A DNA stretch of 64,000 nt, taken from contig NZ_CP045925.1 in NCBI RefSeq assembly GCF_020541265.1, positions 992,001 through 1,056,000 on the forward strand, read 5' to 3'. Each line of letters opens with the position of its first letter. Positions within the stretch are counted from its first letter, which is position 1. Below, piece by piece: positions 21,402-34,838 of the stretch. Below the pieces are notes generated by a model. That model was given only the letters and a program-made list of their open reading frames with translations. It was not told the DNA's origin and ran no database searches. This stretch comes from Profftia lariciata. GTDB lineage: Bacteria > Pseudomonadota > Gammaproteobacteria > Enterobacterales > Enterobacteriaceae. The position numbers and the translations under genes are program-made.

Positions 21402-22954
21402 ATAAAGTTTGCATATTAATAATTAAGCACTAAGTTTTATAGTATAATATATTACTATATAATTATATTAACATATAAATGATTTATTATAATTAGTTTA
21501 CTCCGTGCTATAAATAAAACTAAAAAGAATGTATTATTAATTTTATATAATAATGTAATTATATTTAATTTATTTTTAACATGATATTATATCATTAATT
21601 AGATATTTTAATATATCTTTTATTAATTTAATAATAAAAGATATAATTATTTAATAAATTTTTTATCTTATTAAATAAGATATTTATATATATTTTTATA
21701 TTATTTATATATGAATATATTAATTTTAGAAATTTAAGAATATAATTATTTACATATTTTATAAATAACTATAACTATCTAAATTAGATTAATAAAATAC
21801 ATTATTTTATTAACTTTATAACTTATTTTCATTACAGTTAAATAACTATTAAGAATAGTTTTACTATTTAAAAAATTTAATTTTTTAAAAATGAATTGTT
21901 TCTTTTAAGTAAAATAAATAAATTTTTTATATTTTTAATGTTTATTTATTAAATTTATAACTTTATAGCATTGAGATCAGAACAAGCAACTACAACTAGT
22001 TATAACACATTATATAAATAATTTGAATATTAAATTTTTATAGGTTAATTAGTTATTATAGCATATTTTTATAAAAATAACAATGTTTATTAATTTTGAT
22101 TATAAAATCATTGACATTATTAAATAATGTTAATTTTTTTAAAAATTAAAAAATTAATAGCATGGTTAAGTTATATTTAATATCATACATAGCTCTATAT
22201 GCATTAAACACAATAAAACTATATATTATCATAATTGATAGTAATAGTATAACAATAATATAATTTTTATAAATAAATAATATTTTGATTAACTATAAAT
22301 ATATTTATTTAATATCATTACTTAAATTATTTAAATATAGATTAATACAGTAAAAAACTTTATAAATAACAAATTATTATAGTTTATTTATAAAAATTAT
22401 ATTTATTCTTAGTTCAAATACTTACATTTTTAATGATATAAAATATATTTTATGTGTATCTCATATATTTTAAAGCATTACTTTACATTATGTATATCAT
22501 AATAATTGTAATATAAAAAGTTTTTTATTTTAGTAAATCATTCTAATTATATATATTTTTTAATTTAAAATTATTATTAGTTATATTATGATATATTTTG
22601 AGTATAAATAATTATATATATCTCTGGTATAATATATTTACTTTTTATACTTCTTAAAACGTAATATATAAAATTTTTTTTAACTATAAATGTTATAAAG
22701 TTTTATATTGAATTTATTTTAATAGAATCGTTAATTTCTAGTATATAAATGTTATATACCTTATTACTGTCTTTGACAGATTACTTATGTAATCCGCAAA
22801 GAGCAATAATAAATTTTTTAATGTTTAAGATTAAATAAATTTTATTTATAAATTATATTTTTATAAAAAAAAACTTATTTTAGATAAAATTTAATGCTTA
22901 ATTAATTATGGTAATAATAAGAATAAATGATGTTTTATTTTAATAATTATTTAT
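21402..22954. other. Intergenic desert ribE-tktA
   Basis: 1.55 kb between two convergent genes. It contains a hairpin at 22771-22802 (CTTTG..GATTAC, loop TTAT, GTAATC..CAAAG) lying 150 bases beyond the tktA stop. On neither strand is it followed directly by a T run, so its role as terminator is uncertain. The rest is featureless. Confidence 0.45.
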
Positions 22955-24949
22955 TTACTGTAATAGCGATTTAGCTTTAGTAATAATGTTATCTACAGTA
23001 AAACCAAATTTTTTAAATAGTATTTCCGCTGGTGCAGATTCTCCAAAAGTAGTCATAGCAATAATAATACCATTTAAACCAACATATTTATACCAATAAT
23101 CAGCAATACCAGCTTCTACTGCAACGCGAGCAATTACTGCTATTGGTAATACGGATTCTTGATATTCAGCATCTTGTTGATCAAATATTTCATGTGCAGG
23201 CATAGATACTACACGTATTTTACGTTTCTCAGCTGTTAATTTTTCTGCTGCATTAATTACTAATTCAATTTCAGAGCCAGTTGCAATCAATATTAATTCT
23301 GGTTGGCCTATACAATCCTTTAAGATATAACCACCACGAGAAATATTCTGGACTTGCTGTGGAGTACGAACCATCTGAGATAAGTTCTGACGAGATAAAA
23401 TTAATGCAGATGGTCCATCAATACGCTGAATAGCAGATTGCCAAGCAACAGCAGATTCTACTTGATCACATGGACGCCATGTATGAATATTTGGTGTACA
23501 ACGCAAACTAGCTATTTGTTCAATAGGTTGATGAGTAGGCCCATCTTCTCCCAAACCAATAGAGTCATGAGTATAAATGAAAATATTACGTATTTTCATT
23601 AATGCAGCCATACGAATAGCGTTACGTGCATATTCCATAAACATTAGAAATGTTGCACCATATGGTAAAAATCCACCATGTAAAGAAATACCATTCATTA
23701 TGGCAGACATACCAAATTCACGCACACCATAATGAATATAATTACCAGCTATGTCTTTGTTTAAAGGCTTAGAATTAGACCACATAGTTAAATTACTTGG
23801 AGATAAATCAGCAGATCCTCCTAATAACTCTGGTAAAATTTTACCAAACATTTCAAGAATATTTTGAGAGGCTTTACGAGTAGCAATATTTGCAGAATGT
23901 GCTTGTAGATAATCAATTATTTTTTTTGATTGTACTGCCCATTGAGCAGGTAATTCACCATTAATACGACGTTTAAATTCAGCAGCAAGATCAGGAAAAT
24001 CTTTTTGGTAGGCTATAAATTTTTTATTCCAATTGCTTTCTTTTATTCTACCTACTTCTCTAGCATCCCATTGAGAATAAATATCTTGAGGAATTTCAAA
24101 AGGAGCATAATGCCATGCTAATGCCTTGCGAGTAGCTTGAATCTCTATTGCACCCAACGGTGCCCCATGAGCTTCGTGAGAACCTGATTTATTTGGAGAA
24201 CCAAAACCAATAATAGTTTTACAAATTAATAAGGATGGTTTATCATTAATTTTGTGAGCAGTATCAATTGCAACTTTAATAGCATGATAATTATGACCAT
24301 CTATATTACGTATAACATTCCAACCATAAGATTCAAAACGATTTGCAGTATTCTCAGTAAACCATCCTTTAACATTACCATCTATAGAAATACCATTATC
24401 ATCATAAAAGAATATAAGTTTTCCTAATTTTAGCGTACCTGCCAGAGAGCAGGCTTCATGAGAAATTCCTTCCATCATACAACCATCACCTAAAAATGCA
24501 TAAGTATAGTGATGAACTATGCAGTGATTAAGACGATTAAACTGTGCTGCTAAGGTACGCTCAGCAATAGCCATTCCTACTGCATTTGCAATGCCTTGTC
24601 CTAGTGGACCAGTAGTAGCTTCAATACCAGGAGTACATCCATATTCTGGATGACCTGGAGTTTTAGAATATAACTGACGAAAATTTTTTAGTTCATTAAT
24701 TGATAGATTATAACCTGTAAGATGTAATAAACTATAAAGCAACATAGAACTATGACCATTAGATAATACAAAGCGATCACGATTAACCCATGTTGGATTA
24801 TTCGGATTATGATTCATATAATCTCGCCACAGTACTTCTGCAATATCAGCCATTCCCATGGGAGCACCTGGATGACCAGAATTAGCTTTTTGTACAGCAT
24901 CCATACTCAGTACACGTATCGCATTAGCAAGTTTTTTACGAGAAGACAT
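22955..24949 (-). CDS. tktA: Transketolase
   Basis: Thiamine-diphosphate enzyme that moves two-carbon units between sugar phosphates, linking the pentose phosphate pathway to glycolysis. It has 664 residues (E. coli TktA 663). The ThDP/Mg site GDGCMMEGISHEA...DDNGISIDG is complete. The cofactor-activating glutamate lies in YGVREFGMSAI, and substrate-binding His residues are in SGHPGAPMG and THDSIGLGEDGPTHQP. The C-terminal domain (ARVAVEAGIADYWYKYVG) is intact. GGAG precedes the start by about 8 bases. With TalB it completes the non-oxidative branch, which in a reduced genome provides pentoses and erythrose-4-phosphate. The tktA or tktB name is chosen by overall resemblance. Confidence 0.97.
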   Translation of the reverse strand: MSSRKKLANAIRVLSMDAVQKANSGHPGAPMGMADIAEVLWRDYMNHNPNNPTWVNRDRFVLSNGHSSMLLYSLLHLTGYNLSINELKNFRQLYSKTPGHPEYGCTPGIEATTGPLGQGIANAVGMAIAERTLAAQFNRLNHCIVHHYTYAFLGDGCMMEGISHEACSLAGTLKLGKLIFFYDDNGISIDGNVKGWFTENTANRFESYGWNVIRNIDGHNYHAIKVAIDTAHKINDKPSLLICKTIIGFGSPNKSGSHEAHGAPLGAIEIQATRKALAWHYAPFEIPQDIYSQWDAREVGRIKESNWNKKFIAYQKDFPDLAAEFKRRINGELPAQWAVQSKKIIDYLQAHSANIATRKASQNILEMFGKILPELLGGSADLSPSNLTMWSNSKPLNKDIAGNYIHYGVREFGMSAIMNGISLHGGFLPYGATFLMFMEYARNAIRMAALMKIRNIFIYTHDSIGLGEDGPTHQPIEQIASLRCTPNIHTWRPCDQVESAVAWQSAIQRIDGPSALILSRQNLSQMVRTPQQVQNISRGGYILKDCIGQPELILIATGSEIELVINAAEKLTAEKRKIRVVSMPAHEIFDQQDAEYQESVLPIAVIARVAVEAGIADYWYKYVGLNGIIIAMTTFGESAPAEILFKKFGFTVDNIITKAKSLLQ

Positions 24950-27467
24950 ATTTTACTCCAAATTTATATTTTTATATATGATATAATAAACACCTTTAAA
25001 ACTCAGCTTTAACATAATTATTTTTAAAATAAATCAATACATTTAATAAGATTAAATTTCTATAAATAACATATTTATCTATTTAATATATAGGAGTATT
25101 ATTACATAAGTAATAAATTTATGTGAATACATAATTATTTTAATTTCAATAGCAATATTATTATATATAAAAATTTATATGTATTAATAGTATGTTTTTA
25201 AAAAAATAACATAAACAAAATATATTTTTTAATTATTTTTATAATATATTAGAGAGATAAAATAATTGATAGTTTTTATTTTACAATAAAGTAAATTAAA
25301 AATAGACATATAATATAAAATATAGAATATTATTACTAATATACTATTTATTAAATATTTTTAGTAATTATAATTTCATTAATAATGGTTTAATATAATA
25401 AAAATTATATTTTAATAAAATATTTCATATATAAATAATTTTATTTTTATAATATATAATAATCTTTTAAAGATATATTATTTACATAATTAAAGTAATA
25501 TTATAACTAATATTAATATAACTGATAATTAATATTAATATACTAAAATAATTCACTGATATAAAATTAAGAAAGTAATATATCCAATAATACACATAAA
25601 CCATCATAATTGTATTATATATAAAAATATATTTAAGATATTAATGAATACATATAAAATATAATATATATTAAAAATATTCTTTAGTATATTACTATTA
25701 GTAAGTACTAAATAATATTTTTAATTATATTATAAAAAATAATTAAAATATTTATTTTAAATTATAGTAATAATATTATATAATATCAAATTAATTAATA
25801 ATGAAATTAGATAGTATATTTATATGACTATGATAATTTATTTAATTTAAATTTTATTTAGATATTAATGTAATTATTAATACGAAACATATAATAATAT
25901 AACAGGTAAGTCCAGATAATATAATAAATATTATTATTATAATTGCAATTATAATTCTTTTAATATGTTAAGATGTATTGATGTAATTTATAATTTTATT
26001 TGATTATTATAATAGATTATTTTGTAAATACTTTATTAAATAAATTAAAATTATTATCTGCTGAGTACTTAAAATAATTTTATTTTAGTATAAATAATTT
26101 AATTACTTTTAATAAAAATTTTCTATCTATATTACAGTACCAATTATTATTTTAATATTTATATATTTTGTTTTACTGAATATGTAGCATAAAGATTCAT
26201 GTAATATTTGATATAGTTACATAAAAAATAGAATATAATAATAACATTTTATTTCAATGCTATTATGTATGTAAAATATTATATAAAATCTTTACTATTA
26301 CTAAATAAAAGTCTTGCACTATATATCAATAATTATATTAATAATTATTCTAGTATTATATATTTATACTGTATATCATTTTCATCAAATATATATAAGT
26401 AGAGATTATTTAATAATTATATCAAGATTTTATCTTAAAATTATTTTAGGTAGTATTGTATTTAATATAAAATATATATTTAGCAAAAATTTAATTTTTA
26501 TAATAAATTTTTAGTAGTAATTAAATATGTTTATTTACAAGATAATCTAGAGCGCAATTATTACATTATAAATAATAATAAGGTTATTATTATTCATAAA
26601 AATTTATTAATGATTACACAAAATATATATTTTAAATAACTTATAAGTGAAAACTTAATATATTTTTTATTTATTTTTGTAAAATACATAATAAATCTTA
26701 ACTGTAAATCAATATATTACTTATATTTATTATAAAAATATTGTGCTTAAAATACAGATGGATATTTTAATTAATTTAAATAACTTAAGTTTAGTATATA
26801 TCATTCATAATAAATATAATTGTCAATATCTAACTAATTTTAACTTATAAGTAATTTAGCATTATGAATAATTCTTTACTAGAATGTATAGATTGTATAG
26901 TTAATAAAAAATATATTAAATATATGGTATAATATACTAAATTTTAGTAATGTTATACTTAATATTATTTTGATTATATAAATAACAAGATAATAATTAA
27001 TATAATTATATTTTTATATAATCTAATATTTGTATTCTTTAAATATATATTTTAATATGTTTTTGTATTCTTTTTGTAAAAAATATTCATTATAATATAA
27101 TAACGAATTATTATTAATCAACTATTAAAGTAATAAGATTATGTTTGTTAATTATATATAAATATTGTATTAAAAATAAATAATACAGTACGTAAAATAA
27201 TGTTTTTAAAATTTATATAAATTGTTAAATTTAATCATGAATTTTAATAATTATCTTATTAAGGATTTACTAATATATAAATCAATCACATAATCATATA
27301 TTATTATAAAATACTTAATTATTTAAATATTATACAATAATAGTATTATATGTATATTTTATATTAAATCATCCATTATATTTAATAAAGTATAATACAT
27401 TGAATTACTACTAAATATCAATTTTCTTCATTTGATATACCATCCTTAATAATGTATAATATAAATA
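24950..27467. other. Large intergenic desert mppA-tktA
   Basis: 2.5 kb, nearly all A and T. The longest open frames (for instance 26314-26514) have only low-complexity I/Y/F/K composition and no start signal. No RNA, repeat family or recognisable remnant is seen. Confidence 0.55.
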
Positions 27468-29084
27468 TTAGTGCTGGATAATGTACATATTTTGACTATA
27501 TGCTACATCTTCTGGATTATTAATAGGATAACCTTTAACCCATTGCTTAATTAAACGACCATTAGTATATTGATATATTGGGGCAATAGGAACTTGTTCA
27601 GCAATAATTTGTTCAGCTTCTTCATACTTAGCATTACGTTTAATTGTATTAGTTTCTTTACTAGCAATATTTAATAACATATCATAATTTGGATTATTAA
27701 ATTTAGAAATATTACCATTATGTGTAGATGTTAATAATGACAAGAATGTAGATGCTTCATTATAATCTCCCACCCAAGATGCACGTACTACTTCAAAGTT
27801 ACCAGTATCACGACTATCAATATATGTTTTCCATTCCTGATTAGTAAGAGTAACTTGTACTCCTAAAACTTTTTTCCACATAGATGCTACAGCAATAGCA
27901 ATATTTTGATTGTTTTCTGAAGTATTATATAATAACTTTAATTGAAGTGGTATATGTACTCCGTATCCAGCTTCTTGTAGCCATTTTTTTGCTTGTTTAT
28001 TACGTTCTATTTGCGTCATTTTATAAATATTTAGAGGTACAACTTTAAAACCAGTAGTTATATCTGGTGTTAATTGATAAGCAGGTTTTTCACCAGTACC
28101 TAATACTTTTGTTGTAATAATATTGCGATCTATGGCATACGAAAGAGCACGACGTACTAAAATATTATTAAGAGGTGGTTTCTGTGTATTAAATGCATAG
28201 TAGTAAGTACCTAATTGACAAGGTATATAGACTTGATCAGGAATATCTTTCATTAACTTGTGATACATATTTCTTGGAAATGATTCAGTAATATCAATTT
28301 CATTAGCTAAATAACGTTTTATCACCGTCGACTCCTGATTAATTGGAAGAAAAGTGACTTTAGTTAGTATTGTGTTATCATGATCCCAATAATATGGATT
28401 AGAATGAAGTACTATTTTTTCATTTACAACGCGTTCTTTTATAAGAAATGCGCCGTTACCTACTAAATGTTCTGGTTTAGTCCAATCTTTACCGTATTGT
28501 TTAATATTTTGTTGTGAAACCGGAAAAAAACTAACGTTTGTTAATAGATTTATAAAGAAGGGTACTGGTTTATTTAATTGCACTATTAGTGTATGTATAT
28601 CAGGTGCAAATACTCCTAATTTTTGTATAGATATTCTACCATGAATAATTTTATCAGCATTATCAATAGAAGCTATTTTAGCAATCCAAGCAAATGGCGA
28701 CAGCGTTTTTGGGTTAACTAAGCGTTGCCAACTATACATGAAATCATAAGCTGTTACTGGTTTACCGTTAGACCACTTTGCATTTTTACGTAATTTAAAA
28801 GTATAGCGTTTATTATCAGTGGTTTTCCAGCTTTGTGCTACCCCTGGTTCAGGGTTTCCTTGCGCATTTTGATTAACTAAACCTTCAAATAAATCACGTA
28901 AAATTTGTGCTTCTGGTAATCCTACAGCTTTTGCTGGATCTAAAGATACTGGTTCGTCTTTAATATGACGAATAATTTCTTGATTATTTGCTAATTGAAT
29001 TCCTACGGGAATGTGTGCAGCATGTACTGTTATAAAAAACGGAGAAATAAATGCTATTAATAAGATAACAAGAAAATAATACAT
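27468..29084 (-). CDS. mppA: Periplasmic murein-peptide-binding protein MppA
   Basis: Solute-binding protein of the SBP_bac_5/OppA family that binds the cell-wall tripeptide L-Ala-gamma-D-Glu-meso-DAP for import through the Opp permease. It matches E. coli MppA much better than OppA: EIIRHIKDEPVSLDPAKAVGLPEAQ, DITESFPRNMYHKL, TGEKPAYQLTPDITTGF and GYPINNPEDVAYSQNMYIIQH. I choose the start at 29084 (538 residues, E. coli 537) because TAAGGTGG lies upstream with 11-base spacing. The next Met outward, at 29117, has no ribosome-binding site. A hydrophobic signal sequence ends near VHA-AHIP. No permease or ATPase genes are adjacent, so its partner must be elsewhere or lost. Confidence 0.94.
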   Translation of the reverse strand: MYYFLVILLIAFISPFFITVHAAHIPVGIQLANNQEIIRHIKDEPVSLDPAKAVGLPEAQILRDLFEGLVNQNAQGNPEPGVAQSWKTTDNKRYTFKLRKNAKWSNGKPVTAYDFMYSWQRLVNPKTLSPFAWIAKIASIDNADKIIHGRISIQKLGVFAPDIHTLIVQLNKPVPFFINLLTNVSFFPVSQQNIKQYGKDWTKPEHLVGNGAFLIKERVVNEKIVLHSNPYYWDHDNTILTKVTFLPINQESTVIKRYLANEIDITESFPRNMYHKLMKDIPDQVYIPCQLGTYYYAFNTQKPPLNNILVRRALSYAIDRNIITTKVLGTGEKPAYQLTPDITTGFKVVPLNIYKMTQIERNKQAKKWLQEAGYGVHIPLQLKLLYNTSENNQNIAIAVASMWKKVLGVQVTLTNQEWKTYIDSRDTGNFEVVRASWVGDYNEASTFLSLLTSTHNGNISKFNNPNYDMLLNIASKETNTIKRNAKYEEAEQIIAEQVPIAPIYQYTNGRLIKQWVKGYPINNPEDVAYSQNMYIIQH

Positions 29085-30801
29085 GAAATATAATACCACC
29101 TTAATATAGAAAATCATTAATATACATAATATTTATTTATGTTTATTTAGTAAAGGACATAAAAACATTAAATGTATTTGCAATACATAAAAATTCTATT
29201 TCATAGAATCAAATATTTTAAATATAAGTAATAATAGTATTGTATATAATTTTATACTAATACGTTGTGTATTATAGATAAAATTTATTGTTATATTATA
29301 CTAAATAATTGTATTATAAAAAATTTATAAATAATATTTTAAATATTATATTAAATAAATGTAAAATAATACAGCTAATTCTATTATTGTATTATAATAA
29401 AACATCAGTAACAAACTGATGTATAAAATTATTTTTATTTTCTTTAGAAAAAATAATTATACAAGCATCTTATAAACTATATTTAAAATATATGTATTTA
29501 ATATTGCATTAATTACAATCATTGTTTTAGAAATTACATAATTAATAAAATTAAAAAATGATATTTAGATATATGAGTTTTTATGTTAATAATTTATCGA
29601 TATATATGTTTAAATCAATAAAATAATTGTTCAAAAAATTTTATTATAAAATTTAATAGTATTAAAGATAGCAGTTTCAATAATAAAATTATTCTTCATA
29701 AGAAGATCTAATATTTCAGTTATTTAATTTTTTAATTATATATTTATTAATATATGATAATGTAAATATAAAATATTATAATATTTATTTTAATAATATA
29801 TAATTATTTTATTTAAAATAATTTAATATTTTAAGATAACATTAATATTTATTTATACATAATAAAAACAAATAATATTATTGTATATACTGAGTATGAT
29901 CAATCATACTTGTTATGCATAGGTATTGTTTATTATATAAGCTATATTATATTAAAAAATATTTTTTTATAATTAATAATTAACTTTATATTAGTTAATC
30001 TATTGAAATAGATATAACTTAGTAAGTTAAGATAATAATTATAACTATATTGACAATTTATTATTAGAAATAATTTCTTAATTATTATAATATATATTTT
30101 AATATTTCATAATTTTATATTACTAAATTAGTAATTATTATTAAATATATAAATCATTAAGAAAGATGAATTTATTTAAAGTTAATAAATAATAGAAAAT
30201 ATATAATATTTTAAATATTTTTTCATAAAATAAGCAATATAATAACACATTCATAATCACTATGAATGATGATGTTGACCATATAATATATTATTAGTAT
30301 AATATTAAAGTTTTATTTATAAATTGTTTAATTATATTAATGATATTAATCAATGTAAGCAAAGATATTTAAAATAAAGTATATAACTGTATTTTTAATA
30401 AAATATTAATGTTGTATTTTTTATGTATTTTAAAATAATTATAATATTTATAGTAACATGATAATGTTATATTATTGAATTCAATAAAAATATATTAGAT
30501 GAATATAAATATATTAAGAATGAAACTTATTAATATATTATTAGTATCATTAATAATATATTAATATATGATCATAAAATAAAGATATCAGTATTTACTG
30601 AAATATTAAATTAAATCTCTTATAGAGATATATTTATATTAATGTTTATTACTTATTCATAATCAGTATATTATTATGCCAATACTTTTAAAGTATTAAA
30701 ACATTGCACATATATAATATTTTTTTATATAAAATATCTTTTTTAAGATTAGTAATTAGTTAATACACTATTAAACAAACATTATATTTTATATTAAATT
30801 A
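29085..30801. other. Intergenic desert tRNA-Ala - mppA, where 23S/5S would be expected
   Basis: 1.7 kb downstream of tRNA-Ala in the direction of rRNA transcription. It is pure AT-rich sequence and contains no 23S or 5S sequence. A perfect 8-bp hairpin at 29402-29422 (ACATCAGT, AACAA, ACTGATGT) is followed by an AT-rich stretch on the plus strand and is unassigned. Confidence 0.6.
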
Positions 30802-30877
30802 TGGTGGAGTTATGCGGGTTTGAACCGCAGACCTCCTGCGTGCAAAGCAGGCGCTCTTCCAACTGAGCTATAACCCC
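30802..30877 (-). tRNA. alaT: tRNA-Ala(UGC)
   Basis: Almost identical to the E. coli rRNA-operon tRNA-Ala: GGGGTTATAGCTCAGTTGG, anticodon loop with TGC, T-arm GCGGTTCAAACCCGC, and an encoded terminal CCA. It lies 134 bases after tRNA-Ile in the same direction, the classical rrn spacer order. It is the last recognisable element of this rRNA operon. Confidence 0.98.
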
Positions 30878-31011
30878 ATATTTTTAATAAAATCATTTTA
30901 TTTTATATGTTTATTTAAGCTATTGATTTAATTTTTTAGAATGTTTTAGTTTGATGTATTTATTGTTTAATAAAAAATATTATTATAACTTTTTTTATTT
31001 ACATTATTTAG

Positions 31012-31085
<74 letters not shown>

Positions 31086-31106
31086 ATAAGGTAATTTGCT
31101 CATTAT

Positions 31107-31132
31107 TTTATTAGACAATTTGTGTGGGCACT
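31107..31132 (-). repeat. 3' arm of the 16S RNase III processing stem
   Basis: Exactly complementary over 26 bases to 32839-32864 on the far side of the 16S gene. The pair contains the classical TGTGTGGGCACT sequence of enterobacterial pre-16S stems. RNase III would cut the duplex to free pre-16S rRNA. Confidence 0.92.
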
Positions 31133-31154
31133 ACATTTAACGCTATCTTATAGG

Positions 31155-32697
<1,543 letters not shown>

Positions 32698-32838
32698 AAA
32701 ACTTGATGCGCTTAAATTATTTAAGCAATACTTGAAAATTAACTGTAAGAATAAAATTATAATAAATAAACTATTATTCGGTTACTATTCAAGCATTTTA
32801 ACATTTTAACGTCTTACGACGTTAGATATTGTTTTATG

Positions 32839-32864
32839 AGTGCCCACACAAATTGTCTAATAAA
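32839..32864 (-). repeat. 5' arm of the 16S RNase III processing stem
   Basis: Partner of 31107-31132 (26 bp, perfect). A small hairpin (TAACGTC, TTAC, GACGTTA) lies between this arm and the mature 16S 5' end, as in E. coli leaders. Confidence 0.92.
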
Positions 32865-32865
32865 T

Positions 32866-32900
32866 TGTTAAAGAACTACACTAATATTGTATTTTTAGTG
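32866..32900 (-). promoter_or_regulatory. rRNA antitermination boxB-boxA
   Basis: On the minus strand, a CACTAA...TTAGTG hairpin (32879-32900) is followed by GTTCTTTAACA (32866-32876). The latter is nearly identical to E. coli boxA (GCTCTTTAACA) and is continuous with the conserved AATTTATTAGACAAT leader. It binds NusB-S10 in the known system and makes transcription of long rRNA resistant to Rho. Confidence 0.85.
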
Positions 32901-32904
32901 TTAG

Positions 32905-32939
32905 ATAGTAATCTTCTTCTTTTTTATCTATATAGTCAA
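32905..32939 (-). promoter_or_regulatory. Possible rrn P2-like promoter
   Basis: On the minus strand TTGACT (complement of 32934-32939) equals the -35 of E. coli rrn P2. The best -10 candidate, TACTAT (32905-32910), is 23 bases away instead of 16-18. Either the promoter is degenerate or the true -10 is elsewhere. Confidence 0.35.
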
Positions 32940-34024
32940 GCATTTTTTTTAAAAAATGCATTATTTAAAATATTTATTTATTTTTTATTGATAATCAATA
33001 AAAAATTAGATGACTACTCAATATTAATATAGCGATAGATATTGATTAACTAATCATAAAGTATGTATTATTTAAAATAATTTTATTTTAAAAAAATGAT
33101 TATTTAATGATATTACATAAATCATAAATATCTTATTTATTATAATTAATATATATATTAAACTTGAATTAAGTGTATAAACTTATCTCATCTTCAATAA
33201 AAATAAAATGTTATTTTATAATATAATAGTTATATTGTCTATTATATTTACAATAATTTTATATTATTGTTTAATTTACATAGTAGAATTTACATCTAAT
33301 GTATACAATAATTACTATTCATTATTTATGTAAAATTGTATTATAATAATATATTTATTTCTAGATATTCGATAATATAGCTATATTAGTATTAAATAAT
33401 AGTTAATTTTCTTATATGTAATTCCTATTGTATACCTTAATGAAAAAGTTATTATAATATATAGTTAAGTAAATATTTATCTTTATTCATATTTACTATG
33501 TAATCTACAATTTAACAAATATAAATATTATAATTAATTACTACTTTAAGTATAAAGGATATAAAGATAACTGTAATATTCAATGAGTATATGTTATATA
33601 TTAGATGTTACAGCTTAATAAAATTATTTTATTAAAAATTTTCAAATCATTTTTAACAAAATTACATCAGTTACTTTACTGATTATTAATTTTATATTTC
33701 TGATAATATATCACTTAGATTAATCATTAGAGTATTTATTAATATATTATAATAATTATTAATATACTATATCTCAAGTTAAAGCGTTATTTATAATATA
33801 TATTATTATATTATATTTATTTTATATAATGAATTATTTTTAATAAATTATATCAATATATTAGTATTAATATTTGATATATCAAAATGTTAATTAATTA
33901 TGTTTTTAATTTTTTAATTAATTATTTTATTTCTTTAAAATAAGAAAAAATTATTGCAATAACAGTAATTATATTTATGGTATATTAACTACTAAAAATT
34001 AATATTAATTAAAAAATAATAATT
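32940..34024. other. Intergenic desert dolP - rRNA leader
   Basis: 1.1 kb of AT-rich sequence upstream of the rRNA leader. No additional P1-like promoter, Fis site or gene could be recognised. Confidence 0.5.
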
Positions 34025-34621
34025 TTACTTTAAAATATTAAATGCTGTAATAACTCGTCGTACTCCATTTACTTGACTAGCTATATGTGCTACCGCTTCA
34101 CTCTCTTGTGGTGTAACTAATCCTAATAAGAATACTTCACTATTTTCAGTAATTACTTTAATATTAGAGGATTTTACAGCATCATTCATTAATAATTGAG
34201 AACGTACTTTAGTAGTAATCCAGGAATCGTTAAATAACGTACTTAAATTAATTGGTTTGCCTATACGAATTTCACTATATACTGCATTATTACTATTTAC
34301 ACTAATAGCTATATTTTTAGCGCAAGATATTAAATATGATGATGGTGCCTGACCAGTTAACAATATATTACCTTGATAAGTTGTAACGACAATATGTGCT
34401 AATTTCTTTAATTGTTTATTTTTATCCAGTGCATTAAATAAACGAGATTCTAGAGTACTATCATCTATTTGCCTGCCTAAACTACGAGGATCTATAATAG
34501 TTTTTGTTGCTATTGCTGCACCACTTATCATAGTGGCAGCAATGCAACCTTGAAGCAATAATTCACTTATAATAACTAGTAAAATCGGAAAATAACGAAT
34601 TAATGAGAAATGTTTAGTCAT
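34025..34621 (-). CDS. dolP: Outer-membrane lipoprotein DolP (YraP), two BON domains
   Basis: Division- and outer-membrane-associated lipoprotein with two phospholipid-binding BON domains, which supports envelope integrity. It has 198 residues (E. coli 191). An N-terminal signal is followed by a lipobox L23-Q24-G25-C26. Residue +2 is Ile, so there is no Asp retention signal and the Lol pathway should carry it to the outer membrane. BON1 covers roughly residues 48-120 and BON2 roughly 125-198 (DSWITTKVRSQLL, NSEVFLLGLVT, GVRRVITAFNILK). The ribosome-binding site AGGA lies 6-7 bases before the ATG. It is a plausible client of the LolCDE encoded at 42.7-45.8 kb. Confidence 0.95.
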   Translation of the reverse strand: MTKHFSLIRYFPILLVIISELLLQGCIAATMISGAAIATKTIIDPRSLGRQIDDSTLESRLFNALDKNKQLKKLAHIVVTTYQGNILLTGQAPSSYLISCAKNIAISVNSNNAVYSEIRIGKPINLSTLFNDSWITTKVRSQLLMNDAVKSSNIKVITENSEVFLLGLVTPQESEAVAHIASQVNGVRRVITAFNILK

Positions 34622-34838
34622 TGATCTTCCTAATTATTAGTATACTGTTTATGTGAATTATATAATATAAATCTTTAAAATATTTATATTATTTTAGTAT
34701 TAAATAATATAATATACTAAATATTAAAAAATAATATTTCTTTAAGAATACTTATCTTTATAATATAATTTAATATTATTGTTACTTACATAATGTATTT
34801 TAGATATAATAGATTTTATAAAATATTTAACTTATGAA

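Noticed and set aside
22771..22802. Promoter starting with TTGACA at 22774
   Set aside because: No acceptable -10 at 16-18 bases and no plus-strand gene downstream; the sequence is better explained as part of a hairpin.
24809..25012. Plus-strand 67-codon frame
   Set aside because: It overlaps the start of tktA in antisense and has no signal of its own.
26314..26514. 66-codon frame in the tktA-mppA desert
   Set aside because: Composition is only I, Y, F, L and K, with no ribosome-binding site and no similarity; expected by chance in such AT-rich DNA.
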